Shown here: one piece after another, positions 52,317 through 61,242 of the stretch
How the letters are laid out: each line of letters opens with the position of its first letter
How positions within the stretch are numbered: position 1 is the stretch's first letter
Assembly: GCA_026710905.1 (NCBI GenBank)
Contig: JAPOQD010000118.1
Coordinates: forward strand, 1 to 64,000
Origin: Halieaceae bacterium
GTDB taxonomy: Bacteria > Pseudomonadota > Gammaproteobacteria > Pseudomonadales > Halieaceae
DNA length: 64,000 nt
Reading direction: 5' to 3'
Position numbers and translations under genes: made by a program
The notes under the pieces: model-generated
Databases searched by the model: none
What the model saw: only the letters and a program-made list of their open reading frames with translations
Told to the model about the DNA's origin: nothing

Positions 52317-53692
52317 TGTCGCCGGCCCTGGACCATACCTCCCTGTACCTGTTCGGCTGCGTGTGCCTGGCCCTGATGCTCGGCTATCCGGTGGCGTACA
52401 CCCTGGCCGGGATGGCCCTGCTGTTTGCCGGCGGCGGCATTCTGTTCGGACACTTTGACCCGGCCTTCCTCACCGCCCTGCCCGGCCGGCTGTTCGGTGT
52501 TATGACCAACACCACACTGATCGCGGTGCCGCTGTTCATCATGATGGGCGTGGTGCTGGAAAAATCACGCATTGCCGAGGAATTGCTGGACAATATGGGC
52601 AAGGTATTTGCGGGCCTGCGCGGCGGCCTGGGAATCTCGGTGGTTCTGGTCGGCGCCATGCTGGCGGCCAGCACCGGTATTGTCGGCGCCACCGTGGTCA
52701 CCATGGGCCTGCTGTCACTGCCGAGCATGCTCAAGCAGGGTTATTCTCCGGCCCTGGCCACCGGCACGATAGCGGCCACTGGCACCCTGGGGCAGATCAT
52801 TCCACCCTCCATCGCCCTGGTTCTGCTGGGAGATGTTCTGTCCAGCGCCTATCAGCAGGCGCAACTCGACATGGCCGTCTTCAATCCGCAAACCGTCTCG
52901 GTGGGAGACTTGTTTATCGGCGCCCTGATCCCCGGGCTGATACTGGTCGGCATGTATATTCTGTACATCAGCGCCTTCACCTGGTTGAAACCCTCCGCGG
53001 CTCCGGCCGCCTCCCGGCATGGCGCCGTTGACGTTGGGGAGTTGCTGCGCGGCCTGTTGCCGCCGCTGGCGCTGATTGCCGCGGTACTCGGGTCCATTCT
53101 GAGCGGGGCCGCCACACCCACCGAGGCGGCGGGAGTCGGTGCGCTCGGCGCAATGATCCTGGCCGCGGGCAAGCGCCAACTGAGTTTCGCCCGGCTGCGG
53201 GAAGTCGTGATCAGCACCACCGAGATCACTTGCATGGTGTTCATGATCCTGATCGGCGCGGCCTTGTTTTCCCTGGTGTTCCGTGGCTTTGGTGGTGACG
53301 AGTTGATACAACACTATTTTGACGGCATGCCCGGGGGCGTCATGGGCGCCACCCTGGTCGTCATGCTGGTGATCTTCCTGCTCGGGTTCATCCTCGACTT
53401 TATCGAGATCACCTTTGTGGTAGTCCCTATTGTCGGCCCCATTCTGCTGGCCATGGGCCTGGACCCTATCTGGCTGGGCATCATGATTGCCATTAATCTG
53501 CAAACTTCCTTTCTTACGCCGCCCTTTGGTTTCGCGTTGTTTTACCTGCGCGGGGTGGTCCCCGAGGAACTTCCCACCAGCGCTATCTACCGCGGCGTGG
53601 TTCCCTTTATAATCATTCAGCTTGTCATGCTGGTGCTACTGGCTGTCTGGCCACAACTGGCTACCTGGCTGCCTGCGGCGGTCAGGGGCTAA
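52316..53692 (+). CDS. dctM: TRAP transporter large permease, DctM-type
   Basis: A 458-aa transport subunit with 11-12 membrane segments. Typical stretches are LIAVPLFIMMGVVLEKSRIA, GLGISVVLVGAMLAASTGIV, LGQIIPPSIALVLLGD, GAATPTEAAGVGALGAMI and LQTSFLTPPFGFALFYLRGV. The binding-site loops match the TAXI-independent DctM family. The TAA stop at 53690-53692 overlaps the left terminal repeat of a family A element, which therefore inserted exactly at the gene end or supplies part of the stop. Confidence 0.94.
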   Translation: MSPALDHTSLYLFGCVCLALMLGYPVAYTLAGMALLFAGGGILFGHFDPAFLTALPGRLFGVMTNTTLIAVPLFIMMGVVLEKSRIAEELLDNMGKVFAGLRGGLGISVVLVGAMLAASTGIVGATVVTMGLLSLPSMLKQGYSPALATGTIAATGTLGQIIPPSIALVLLGDVLSSAYQQAQLDMAVFNPQTVSVGDLFIGALIPGLILVGMYILYISAFTWLKPSAAPAASRHGAVDVGELLRGLLPPLALIAAVLGSILSGAATPTEAAGVGALGAMILAAGKRQLSFARLREVVISTTEITCMVFMILIGAALFSLVFRGFGGDELIQHYFDGMPGGVMGATLVVMLVIFLLGFILDFIEITFVVVPIVGPILLAMGLDPIWLGIMIAINLQTSFLTPPFGFALFYLRGVVPEELPTSAIYRGVVPFIIIQLVMLVLLAVWPQLATWLPAAVRG

Positions 53693-53935
53693 CCCGCATA
53701 TTGCACCAGGTCGCTTGAGGTTATTGAGAAAGTTCATGTCTACCAATGAGTTATTCCTGTTAGTTCAACTTTGTCACGGTTGCAAAGTGCGCTGGATGCG
53801 CCCTCGCTGGTCTTTTACGTCAAGACGCGACCATGCTCCCTCAACCATAGTCACCACTATGCTTTCGGTTGCGAGTTCGCGTCTCGACGTAAAATCCTGC
53901 GCGATCATCGCATCCACTGATGCAATATGCGGGTT
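53691..53935. repeat. MITE-like repeat family A, variant copy (245 bp)
   Basis: AACCCGCATATTGCA (53691-53705) and TGCAATATGCGGGTT (53921-53935) are perfect 15-bp inverted repeats. Inside lies a second inverted pair, TTTTACGTCAAGACGCGA (53813-53830) and TCGCGTCTCGACGTAAAA (53877-53894), with one mismatch. The region GGTTGCAAAGTGCGCTGG followed by CGCTGGTCTTTT matches the interior of 137-304. It fills the whole dctM-thioesterase gap. Confidence 0.78.
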
Positions 53936-53953
53936 GACCCATTGAGCGATGCC

Positions 53954-54346
53954 ATGAACGAAATCGACAGCGCACCACTGCCGCAGGGTGAACTGACCCT
54001 GAGAACCGTGGCCATGCCACGCGAGACCAACGCCAATGGCGACATTTTCGGCGGCTGGCTATTGTCGCAGATGGACTTGGCCGGAGGGGTCGCCGGGGCG
54101 GAGGTAGCCGGAGGGCGGGTGGCAACGGTAGCGATCAACGCCATGTCGTTCCTGACTCCGGTGCATGTCGGCGCGGTAGTCAGTTGTTATACACAGGTGC
54201 TTGAAGTAGGGCGCAGTTCCATCAGGATCATGGTGGAGGTGTGGATCAACTCCAAACACGATGGCGCCCCACTCAAGGTCACTGAGGGCGAGTTTGTTTT
54301 TGTCGCCATCGACGCGCGTGGGCACACCCGCGCCATCGGCTCCTGA
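53954..54346 (+). CDS. Acyl-CoA thioesterase, YciA-type
   Basis: A 130-aa hotdog-fold thioesterase. The family core is MPRETNANGDIFGGWLLSQM followed by DLAGGVAGAEVAGGRVATVA with the catalytic Asp, and AINAMSFLTPVHVGAVVSCY. It hydrolyses acyl-CoA esters in the cytoplasm. A longer reading from 53927 would begin within the right repeat of the mobile element; the ATG at 53954 gives the normal length. Confidence 0.92.
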   Translation: MNEIDSAPLPQGELTLRTVAMPRETNANGDIFGGWLLSQMDLAGGVAGAEVAGGRVATVAINAMSFLTPVHVGAVVSCYTQVLEVGRSSIRIMVEVWINSKHDGAPLKVTEGEFVFVAIDARGHTRAIGS

Positions 54347-54403
54347 ATCCGCTGAAGCCCTGACCCGGAGGGTGCTCGCCATAGGTCAACGCCAACCCGG
54401 CAA

Positions 54404-54473
54404 CCGCAGGGGTCGCACATGTGCGACCCGCGGGCCCTGTGCCCGAAGGGTGCGCCATGGCGAACCCCTGCGG
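54404..54473. repeat. Composite B/C repeat with 10-bp inverted ends (70 bp)
   Basis: CCGCAGGGGT (54404-54413) and ACCCCTGCGG (54464-54473) are exact inverted ends. The B palindrome GGGTCGCACATGTGCGACCC occupies 54410-54429, then GCCCTGTGCCCGAAGGGTGC and the CCATGG core. This is the most complete copy of the composite in the window and defines its borders. It lies between convergent genes. Confidence 0.72.
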
Positions 54474-54483
54474 AATACGCGGG

Positions 54484-56223
54484 TTACCTGTCCCCGGCTG
54501 CTTGTGGGCTGACCATTACGCCCGGCCGTGCGCCGGTGGCGACGCCATCCACAAAGGTCGTTACACCATTCACCAGGGTCAGACGCATGGGCGCGGGGTC
54601 CCGGGTCCAGCGCCAGGTAAAACCGCCCTTGCCGTCGGGCACATCAAAGGTTTTGTATTTGTCGCGCCGCTCAATCTCATCCAGGTCAAACACCGTGATA
54701 TCGGCGCGCATGCCCACCTTGATCTCACCCCGGTCGGTAAAGCCGAAATGTTGCGCCAGTTTGCCGGTTTGCGAGTACACCGCCTCTTCCATTGACAGTT
54801 TGCCGGTGCGCACATAGTCGGTATACAGCAGCAGATTGTCGCCACTGCCACAAAACAACTGGCCATGGGCGCCGCTGTCGTTGATATTGCCGACCGCAAA
54901 GGGGTCTCTGGTCAGACGAACCACCATGTCATCATCCTTTTCCCAATCCGGCATGGTAACCGAGGAGGACAGGCCGTTATCGAGAAACCACTGCGCCATG
55001 GCATCCGAAGGGTGCAGGCCCAACTGATCGGCATACTCGCCGAGGGTGATACCTGTCGGCCCGGCCTCATTTTCCGAGTTATCCAGAACGATGGGCTGTG
55101 GCTCGCGGAAGAACGACGTGGCCAGGGATTCATTATCCCAGGAGTGGCGGGCCCGAGCGCGCCACTCCCGGTCCGCCAACAGAGCCCGTTTGTCCGCGTC
55201 GGTTTCCGCAGTGACCACTTCATGCCAGACGTACTCGTTGGATTGTGCAAACAACAAGGTCTGGCGAATGCTGGCCGTGGTGGTGATAGGCACGTGCGCA
55301 TAACCGGTCCAGAAATCGCGACCCTCTTCAGCGAATCGCTGGTGCATTTCCCATAGCGGTTGCTGCATGCCGTAATCCTTCTGCCATTTCAAGGTGGGTA
55401 CCCCTCCCCATTGCAGCCGCAGCGGCAGGCCCTCGGTGAGGCGCGCCAGGCGCTCCATCGTGGCCGTGGCGGTAAAGCGCATCAGGGAGTCGACCACCAC
55501 TTGCACCGTCGCCGCCGGAAAGCGGGTCATCACCTCGAACAGGGCCGTCAGTTCCGCATCATCCGCCAGCATGGAGGGTACCGGACGGTCTTCCCCGTCG
55601 TGGTCAAGAAAGTTGGTCGACAGTCCCAGGGCTCCGGCCGCCAGCGCATCATCCAGCAGGGCGGCTATGCGCTCAATTTCCCCGGCCGTGGCGGCCCGCT
55701 CCCAGGCATCCATGCCCATCACCGCCAGGCGCAGGGCAATGTGTCCAACAAAAGAGCCGTAGTTGGTGGAAACCTCACACCGGGTCGTCATCGACTCCCG
55801 GTACTCGGACCAGGTGCGCCAGTTCCAGGGCAGGTTACTGAAAAAGGGCGGCTCCGGAATGTCTTCAAAGAAGGAGAATATCTTCACCACCTGGGCGCGC
55901 ACCTCCGGGTCGTCATGCACCGGCGCCAGGGCGAAGCCGCAGTTGCCCATGACCACCGTGGTAACGCCACATCCGGGCAGCGGCTCCAGGCCGGGCTGCC
56001 ACCACATGGTTCCATCAAAGTGTGTGTGGCTCTCAATCAGCCCCGGGGTGACATGGCAACCGCTGGCGTCAAATACCGTTTCGTCCGCCGTGGCTACCAG
56101 GCCGGGTCCGACTTCGGCGATCAGCCCCGCACGCACCCGCACATCCGCGCGGACCGCCGGAGCGCCGGTGCCATCAACAACGGCGCCGCCCTGAATCAAC
56201 AGGTTTTGTGCTTGTGATGTCAT
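54484..56223 (-). CDS. D-aminoacylase-type amidohydrolase
   Basis: A 579-aa metal-dependent amidohydrolase of the N-acyl-D-amino-acid deacylase group. The metal-binding motif GLIESHTHFDGTMWWQPG lies near residue 62, CGVTTVVMGNCGFALAPV near 85 (the ligand cysteine region of D-aminoacylases), and the late aspartate in NINDSGAHGQLFCGSG near 460. It ends with a beta-sandwich segment (IKVGMRADITVFDLDEIERR). Such proteins deacylate N-acyl-D-amino acids; many homologues have other or unknown substrates. It lies between the TRAP permease genes and the TRAP binding-protein gene. Confidence 0.88.
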   Translation of the reverse strand: MTSQAQNLLIQGGAVVDGTGAPAVRADVRVRAGLIAEVGPGLVATADETVFDASGCHVTPGLIESHTHFDGTMWWQPGLEPLPGCGVTTVVMGNCGFALAPVHDDPEVRAQVVKIFSFFEDIPEPPFFSNLPWNWRTWSEYRESMTTRCEVSTNYGSFVGHIALRLAVMGMDAWERAATAGEIERIAALLDDALAAGALGLSTNFLDHDGEDRPVPSMLADDAELTALFEVMTRFPAATVQVVVDSLMRFTATATMERLARLTEGLPLRLQWGGVPTLKWQKDYGMQQPLWEMHQRFAEEGRDFWTGYAHVPITTTASIRQTLLFAQSNEYVWHEVVTAETDADKRALLADREWRARARHSWDNESLATSFFREPQPIVLDNSENEAGPTGITLGEYADQLGLHPSDAMAQWFLDNGLSSSVTMPDWEKDDDMVVRLTRDPFAVGNINDSGAHGQLFCGSGDNLLLYTDYVRTGKLSMEEAVYSQTGKLAQHFGFTDRGEIKVGMRADITVFDLDEIERRDKYKTFDVPDGKGGFTWRWTRDPAPMRLTLVNGVTTFVDGVATGARPGVMVSPQAAGDR

Positions 56224-56296
56224 GTTTCCGCCTCACTGTGTCTGGCCGCGCATTATAGATCAGGCCTATCGCAGCCTGACCGCAGACCTGTGGCCC

Positions 56297-56584
56297 TTAT
56301 CCGGGCATCTGGTGCTTCTTGAGATTGACCTTGCCGTTCTCTTTAAACAGCACGCCTTCCTCCCTGAGCTTCCTTCGCTGGAGCTTCAGCTTGTCCTCTC
56401 CCGTCTTCCTGTCTTTCTTTAGGCTGCCATCGTCGCAAACCACACGGTGCCAACCATGCACACTTGTTTCACGGTTCTGGACCCAGCCCACGTGCCCAGG
56501 GCCCTTTGGCGAGATGTCCCGGTAAGTCCGGACTTTGCCTTCCGGGATGGCTTCGATTGCAGACTCGATATCTTTGATTTTCAT
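56297..56584 (-). CDS. Alkyltransferase-like (ATL) protein, MGMT family
   Basis: A 95-aa protein resembling the DNA-binding domain of O6-alkylguanine alkyltransferase: IPEGKVRTYRDIS, GHVGWVQNR, and SVHGWHRVVCDDGSLKK where the reactive PCHRV is replaced by GWHRVV. This Cys-to-Trp change is the hallmark of ATL proteins, which flag O6-alkylguanine for nucleotide excision repair. The C-terminal QRRKLREEGVLF is also typical. Interestingly uvrD, an excision-repair helicase, is two genes away on the same strand. Confidence 0.83.
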   Translation of the reverse strand: MKIKDIESAIEAIPEGKVRTYRDISPKGPGHVGWVQNRETSVHGWHRVVCDDGSLKKDRKTGEDKLKLQRRKLREEGVLFKENGKVNLKKHQMPG

Positions 56585-56683
56585 TGCTCGCACCGCACTT
56601 ACTGTTCTGGAGAACGGATAATACCTGAAGAAAAGTTGGATATATTCCCGCTTTCGCAGTTTTTCAGCATCACCTTGGATCAG

Positions 56684-57829
56684 TCAGGGTTGGTACAGAT
56701 TCCGGCTATTGATGTAAGCCTGCTCGGAAATACGATGGTATTGCGCGACCTGGTCCAGAAAGGCTTTGAATGAGGGGTAGACCTTGGCGCTCATGGGGTC
56801 ATCGGCGGCAAGTTCCGCGTACACTTCGGTGGCGGAGAGCTGCAGCTTGCGCAGCACATCGTCGGGAAACTTGCGCAATTCCACCCCATGATCGTTGATG
56901 AGGGTTTGCAGCGCAGTATTGTTGCGGGCGGTGAACTCGTCCAGCATATCCTGGTTCACGGCCCGGGTGGCATGGGCAACGATAGCCTGTAAATCCGATG
57001 GCAACTCATTCCAGGCGTCCCGGTTGATGGTGAATTCCAGCATGGCGCCGGGCTCCTGCCAGCCGGGGTAGTAGTAATACCTGCCCACTTCGTGGAGGCC
57101 CAGGGCCAGGTCGTTGTAGGGCCCGACCCACTCGGTGGCGTCGATGACCCCGGTTTGCAGGGAGGTGTACAGCTCGCCGCCGGGCAGAACCACTGCTGTA
57201 CCCCCGGCGCGGTTCAGGATTTCACCACCGATACCGGGCATGCGCATCTTCAGGCCCCGCAAGTCCTCGACAGAATTGATTACGCGGTTGAACCAGCCCC
57301 CCATCTGCACACCGGAGTTGCCTCCGGGAAAGGGGATCAGGCCGAACGGCGCATAGGCCTCCCTCCACAATTCCAGGCCACCCCCGTAATAGATCCAAGC
57401 GTTGATTTCCTGGGCGGTAAAACCGAAGGGTACGGAAGTAAAAAACACGCTGGAGGGCACTTTACCGGTCCAGTAGTAAGCGGCGCCGTGGCCCATTTCC
57501 GCCACGCGCCGGGAGACTGCATCGAATACCCCGAAGGCCGGCACCACTTCACCGGCTCCGTAGACCCGCACCGTGAGCCGGCCATTACTCATGGCTTCGA
57601 CGATACGGGAGAAATTTTCCGGGCCCAGGCCCAGCCCCGGGAAGTTCTTGGGCCAGGTGGTTACCATTTTCCAGTGGAAGGACGCAGTGGATGCTGTGGC
57701 GCCACGCTGGGCCGCTGCCCCGGGACCTAACCGCTCCATAACCCACAGAGCGCAGACCAGCACGAGGGCCGCCAGCAAGCCCAATATAACCAACGGCGAA
57801 TATCGGGATAGTGATCGAGATGAATTCAT
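56684..57829 (-). CDS. dctP: TRAP transporter substrate-binding protein, DctP family
   Basis: A 381-aa periplasmic receptor with an uncleaved or lipid-free N-terminal anchor (YSPLVILGLLAALVLVCALW). The mature part has FHWKMVTTWPKNFPGLGLGP, GRLTVRVYGAGEVVPAFGVF, KVPSSVFFTSVPFGF, LKMRMPGIGGEILNRAGG and TGVIDATEWVGPYNDLALGL, a set very like TakP-type proteins that bind 2-oxo acids. The likely permease is dctQM at 51804-53692, on the opposite strand and 3 kb off; the split is unusual. Ligand specificity is inferred from motif likeness only. Confidence 0.88.
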   Translation of the reverse strand: MNSSRSLSRYSPLVILGLLAALVLVCALWVMERLGPGAAAQRGATASTASFHWKMVTTWPKNFPGLGLGPENFSRIVEAMSNGRLTVRVYGAGEVVPAFGVFDAVSRRVAEMGHGAAYYWTGKVPSSVFFTSVPFGFTAQEINAWIYYGGGLELWREAYAPFGLIPFPGGNSGVQMGGWFNRVINSVEDLRGLKMRMPGIGGEILNRAGGTAVVLPGGELYTSLQTGVIDATEWVGPYNDLALGLHEVGRYYYYPGWQEPGAMLEFTINRDAWNELPSDLQAIVAHATRAVNQDMLDEFTARNNTALQTLINDHGVELRKFPDDVLRKLQLSATEVYAELAADDPMSAKVYPSFKAFLDQVAQYHRISEQAYINSRNLYQP

Positions 57830-57856
57830 GACCTTGGTTTCCTGTTCATGGGCGCA

Positions 57857-60019
57857 TTACAGCATGTGCAAGTCGGCGTATTGCAATACCAGCCACTTGC
57901 TGCCCGCCGCAGTAAAATTCACTTCGACCCGGGCGCTGTCGCCGCGCCCTTCGAAGTTCAACACCACCCCTTCACCAAAGGTCCGGTGAGACACCCGCTG
58001 GCCGAGCCTGACCTCGGCTTCCGGGGCGGCGCGGGCCGCCTCAACCGGGGCGCGAGCGGCTGGCCGGGTAATGATGGTGTGCCCGCGCACCTGCGCCACC
58101 AGTTCCGGCGGAATCTCGCGGAGAAAGCGCGATGGGGTGTTATGAGTTTCGCGATTATAGATCTGGCGGCTTTCCGCGTAGCTGATGACCAGTTGCTGCA
58201 TGGCCCGGGTAATCCCCACATAACACAGCCGCCGCTCTTCCTCCAGGCGCCCCGGGTCTTCCACCGACCGGCTGTGGGGAAACAGGTTTTCTTCCATGCC
58301 GGACAGAAACACCAGGGGGAACTCCAGGCCTTTGGCCGAGTGCAGCGTCATCAGTTGCACACTGTCCAGACCCTCACCGGCCTGGGCGTCACCGGCGTCC
58401 AGCGCGGCGCTGTCCAGAAATTCCTGTAGTGGCGAGAGCTGATTGTCTTGCGGCGTAAACTGCTGGCCGGCCGTTACCAACTCCTCGAGGTTTTCCAACC
58501 GAGCCTGGCCCCGCTCGCCCCGTTCTGTGCGATGCATGTCCACCAGGCCGGCCTGCTCAATGGCGTTTTGTATTTGCTGGTCCAGCGGCAATTCCTCCAG
58601 GGTGGCGGCCAGACCGTCAACACAATCGCGGAAACCCTGCAAGGCCCGCCGCGCCCGCGCCGGCAGCAACTGCTGATCTTCGACAACCGATATTGCCCGC
58701 CATAGGGAAATGTCCTGCTGCCCGGCCACTTCCCGCAGTTTCTCCAGCGTCCTGTCCCCTATCCCCCGCGGCGGCAAGTTGATAACCCGCTCCAGGGCGG
58801 CGTCATCGCCACGGCTGACCGTCAGCCGCAAGTAAGCCAGTGCATTTCTGATCTCGTAGCGTTCATAAAAGCGTTGCCCCCCATAAACGCGATACGGGAT
58901 ATCGCTCCGAATCAGGGCGTCTTCCAAAACCCGGGACTGGGCGTTGGAGCGATACAGAATGGCCGCGTCCTGGTATTGGCTGCCGGTCTCGGCCCACTGT
59001 TGCAAACGCTCAACGATAAACCGCGCTTCATCCCGCTCGTTGAAGGCCGCGTACAGGACAATGGCATTGCCGGTATCAGACGCCGTCCACAATTTCTTCC
59101 CGAGCCGGCCGAAGTTGTTGGATATCACCGCGTTGGCGGCTTCCAGGATGTTCGAGGTGGAGCGGTAATTCTGTTCCAGCCGTACGGTTCGGGTATCGCT
59201 GAAATCGGCGGTGAAACGCTGGATGTTTTCGATCCTGGCCCCGCGCCAGCCGTAAATTGACTGGTCGTCATCACCCACCGCCACCACCGGAATCTCCTTG
59301 CCCGCCAGCACCCTGAGCCAGGCGTATTGAATGGTGTTGGTATCCTGAAACTCATCCACCAGAATATGCCGGAAGCGCTGCTGGTAGTGCTGCAACAGCT
59401 CCGGCTTTTGCAACCACAACTCGTGAGCGCGCAGCAACAATTCAGCAAAATCGACCAGCCCGCCCCGTTCACAGGCCGCTTCATAGGCGGTGTAGATACG
59501 CTGCATGGTCTTCTGGTAGAGGTCGCCGAAGGGGGGAGGCGGCAGGTGGGCAGCGCGCAGACCCTCGTCCTTGCGGCCATTGATAAAGCCCTGGGCCTGA
59601 CGCGGCGGCCAGCGGCTTTCGTCCAGCTCCAACTCTCGGCAAACGCGCTTGACCAGCCGCTGCTGGTCGTCGGCATCGAGAATCTGGAAATTCCTGGGTA
59701 GACCGGCGTCCTGCCAATGGGCCTTCAGCAGACGGTGCGCCAAACCGTGAAAGGTGCCCACCCACAGGCCCTGGGTGCTGATTTCCAGCATCTCTTCAAT
59801 ACGGGAGCGCATTTCCCGAGCCGCCTTGTTGGTGAAGGTAACCGCCAGAATCGACCAGGGAGACAGCCCCTGCGCCTGTATCAGCCAGGCGATGCGGTGC
59901 ACCAAAACCCGGGTCTTGCCGCTGCCGGCGCCGGCCAGCACCAGCAGGTTGCCGCTTTCGCCGGCTACCGCGTCGCGCTGGGCCTCATTCAGGGGGTCGA
60001 GAATACGGCTTACATCCAT
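57857..60019 (-). CDS. uvrD: DNA helicase II
   Basis: A 720-aa superfamily 1A helicase. Motif I LAGAGSGKTRVLVHR, Ia LAVTFTNKAAREMRSRI, II ILVDEFQDTN, III AVGDDDQSIYGWRGA, IV VRLEQNYRSTSNIL, V VQLMTLHSAKGLEFPLVFLS and VI RRLCYVGITRAMQQL are all present. The C-terminal tail (RLGQRVSHRTFGEGVVLNFE) is the UvrD/PcrA Tudor-like segment. It works in nucleotide excision and mismatch repair. Length is as expected. Confidence 0.95.
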   Translation of the reverse strand: MDVSRILDPLNEAQRDAVAGESGNLLVLAGAGSGKTRVLVHRIAWLIQAQGLSPWSILAVTFTNKAAREMRSRIEEMLEISTQGLWVGTFHGLAHRLLKAHWQDAGLPRNFQILDADDQQRLVKRVCRELELDESRWPPRQAQGFINGRKDEGLRAAHLPPPPFGDLYQKTMQRIYTAYEAACERGGLVDFAELLLRAHELWLQKPELLQHYQQRFRHILVDEFQDTNTIQYAWLRVLAGKEIPVVAVGDDDQSIYGWRGARIENIQRFTADFSDTRTVRLEQNYRSTSNILEAANAVISNNFGRLGKKLWTASDTGNAIVLYAAFNERDEARFIVERLQQWAETGSQYQDAAILYRSNAQSRVLEDALIRSDIPYRVYGGQRFYERYEIRNALAYLRLTVSRGDDAALERVINLPPRGIGDRTLEKLREVAGQQDISLWRAISVVEDQQLLPARARRALQGFRDCVDGLAATLEELPLDQQIQNAIEQAGLVDMHRTERGERGQARLENLEELVTAGQQFTPQDNQLSPLQEFLDSAALDAGDAQAGEGLDSVQLMTLHSAKGLEFPLVFLSGMEENLFPHSRSVEDPGRLEEERRLCYVGITRAMQQLVISYAESRQIYNRETHNTPSRFLREIPPELVAQVRGHTIITRPAARAPVEAARAAPEAEVRLGQRVSHRTFGEGVVLNFEGRGDSARVEVNFTAAGSKWLVLQYADLHML

Positions 60020-60459
60020 GGGCGCATTCTATCCAATGCAGCCGGCTAACCGCAGCATCTTTTGTCCCGGAGTTGCCTGGCAGAGAAATGGGTGTCCCCA
60101 ATTGCGCCCTACGCTTTTACCCCCATAAAATCATTATGTGATTATTATTTTATGGGGTTATTTTAATAATCTAATGTGTTTTGGCCATTTCCACGGAAGA
60201 ATTTGCAACCCGGCGAATGGGCTTGTGTTGTTGTCGAAATGGCCCTTGTCACAAATGGCCGGAGACCCGGAACGGGAAACCCACCTCTTTGGGCATGCCG
60301 ATGATTTTTCTTGAAATCATGGGTGTCCCTTTTATTCGTTGCCGATGCCGTGCGGGTCGTCCTCCTGATCGCCTTCCCGGCTATCGTTCTCTGGTTGCCG
60401 GGCCTCATGTAGGGGGCGCCTCGCCGACCGATCGCGGACGTTCAACTCTGCTCCGATGT
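60020..60459. repeat. Intergenic region with a hairpin and repeat fragments (440 bp)
   Basis: CCCCATAAAAT (60121-60131) and ATTTTATGGGG (60147-60157) are perfect 11-bp inverted arms around an AT-rich loop. GGGTGTCC motifs at about 60090 and 60329 match those at 23730 (inverted) and 50247. ATTTTTCTTGAAATCATGGG at about 60303-60324 forms a short hairpin. No credible gene was found on either strand, although this spacer precedes both the uvrD start and the SDR stop. Confidence 0.45.
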
Positions 60460-61242
60460 TCAATCCCGCGGAAACATCCGCACACTCGCGCCACCGTCGA
60501 TGGTAAGGATCTGGCCGGTAATGTAGCTGCTGGCGTCGGAGGTCAGGAAGATAACTGCGCCCGCGAGTTCCGCGGGCGCAGCCGGCCGCTGCAGCGGGAA
60601 GGTTCTTCGGATCATCGCCTGCCACTCCGGCCGCTCCACCAGCGTCTGGTTGACTTCCGTTGCGACGAGACCGGGCGCGATGCCGTTGACATTGATCCCG
60701 TGGGCGCCGAGTTCCACTGCCAGCGACCGGACGAGACCGGCCAGACCGGCCTTGGAGCTGGTATATGCGGCATCGCCCGGGGACGCGAAATCCTGGGCAA
60801 GAGACGTCATCATGACAATACGGCCTTGCTTCTGCGGAACCATGTAGCTGGCTGCTGTCCGCGCAAGCTGGAACGGCGCGACGAGGTTCGTCTCCAACAC
60901 TCGGCGGTGGTCGTATGCTTCGATCTCTGCCAGCGGACGCCGGTCGCGCATCGCCGCATTGCAGACCAGCGCGTCGAGGCGGTCGAACCGCTCGACTACC
61001 GAGCCCAGGGCTTCTGCTCCTGCGCTTTCGTCCGTTATGTCAAAGGGCAGGGCGAAGCTGCCCGGCAGATCCGCGGCCAGGCTTTCGAGAGGGGCCGCCC
61101 TACGGCCGTTCAGGCCGATGGTGGCGCCGGCTGCACTGAGCCCGCGGGCGAGTTCGGCGCCAATGCCGCCACCAGCCCCGGTGACGACGACAACGCGGCC
61201 CTTCAGCGAAAAAAGGTCGAGCCCGCGCGCTGCTTCGTTCAT
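60460..61242 (-). CDS. Short-chain dehydrogenase, gluconate-5-dehydrogenase-like
   Basis: A 260-aa classical SDR. LFSLKGRVVVVTGAGGGIGA (cofactor loop, residues 10-29), LVCNAAMRD, the catalytic Ser in MMTSLAQDF and Tyr-Lys in AAYTSSKAGLAGLVRSLAVE, then VNGIAPGLVATEVN and a C-terminal SYITGQILTIDGGASVRMF. It resembles gluconate 5-dehydrogenase/3-oxoacyl-reductase-type SDRs. The ATG at 61242 overlaps the stop of a 28-codon ORF (ATGA), which supports this start over the longer GTG frame to 61299. Confidence 0.88.
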   Translation of the reverse strand: MNEAARGLDLFSLKGRVVVVTGAGGGIGAELARGLSAAGATIGLNGRRAAPLESLAADLPGSFALPFDITDESAGAEALGSVVERFDRLDALVCNAAMRDRRPLAEIEAYDHRRVLETNLVAPFQLARTAASYMVPQKQGRIVMMTSLAQDFASPGDAAYTSSKAGLAGLVRSLAVELGAHGINVNGIAPGLVATEVNQTLVERPEWQAMIRRTFPLQRPAAPAELAGAVIFLTSDASSYITGQILTIDGGASVRMFPRD

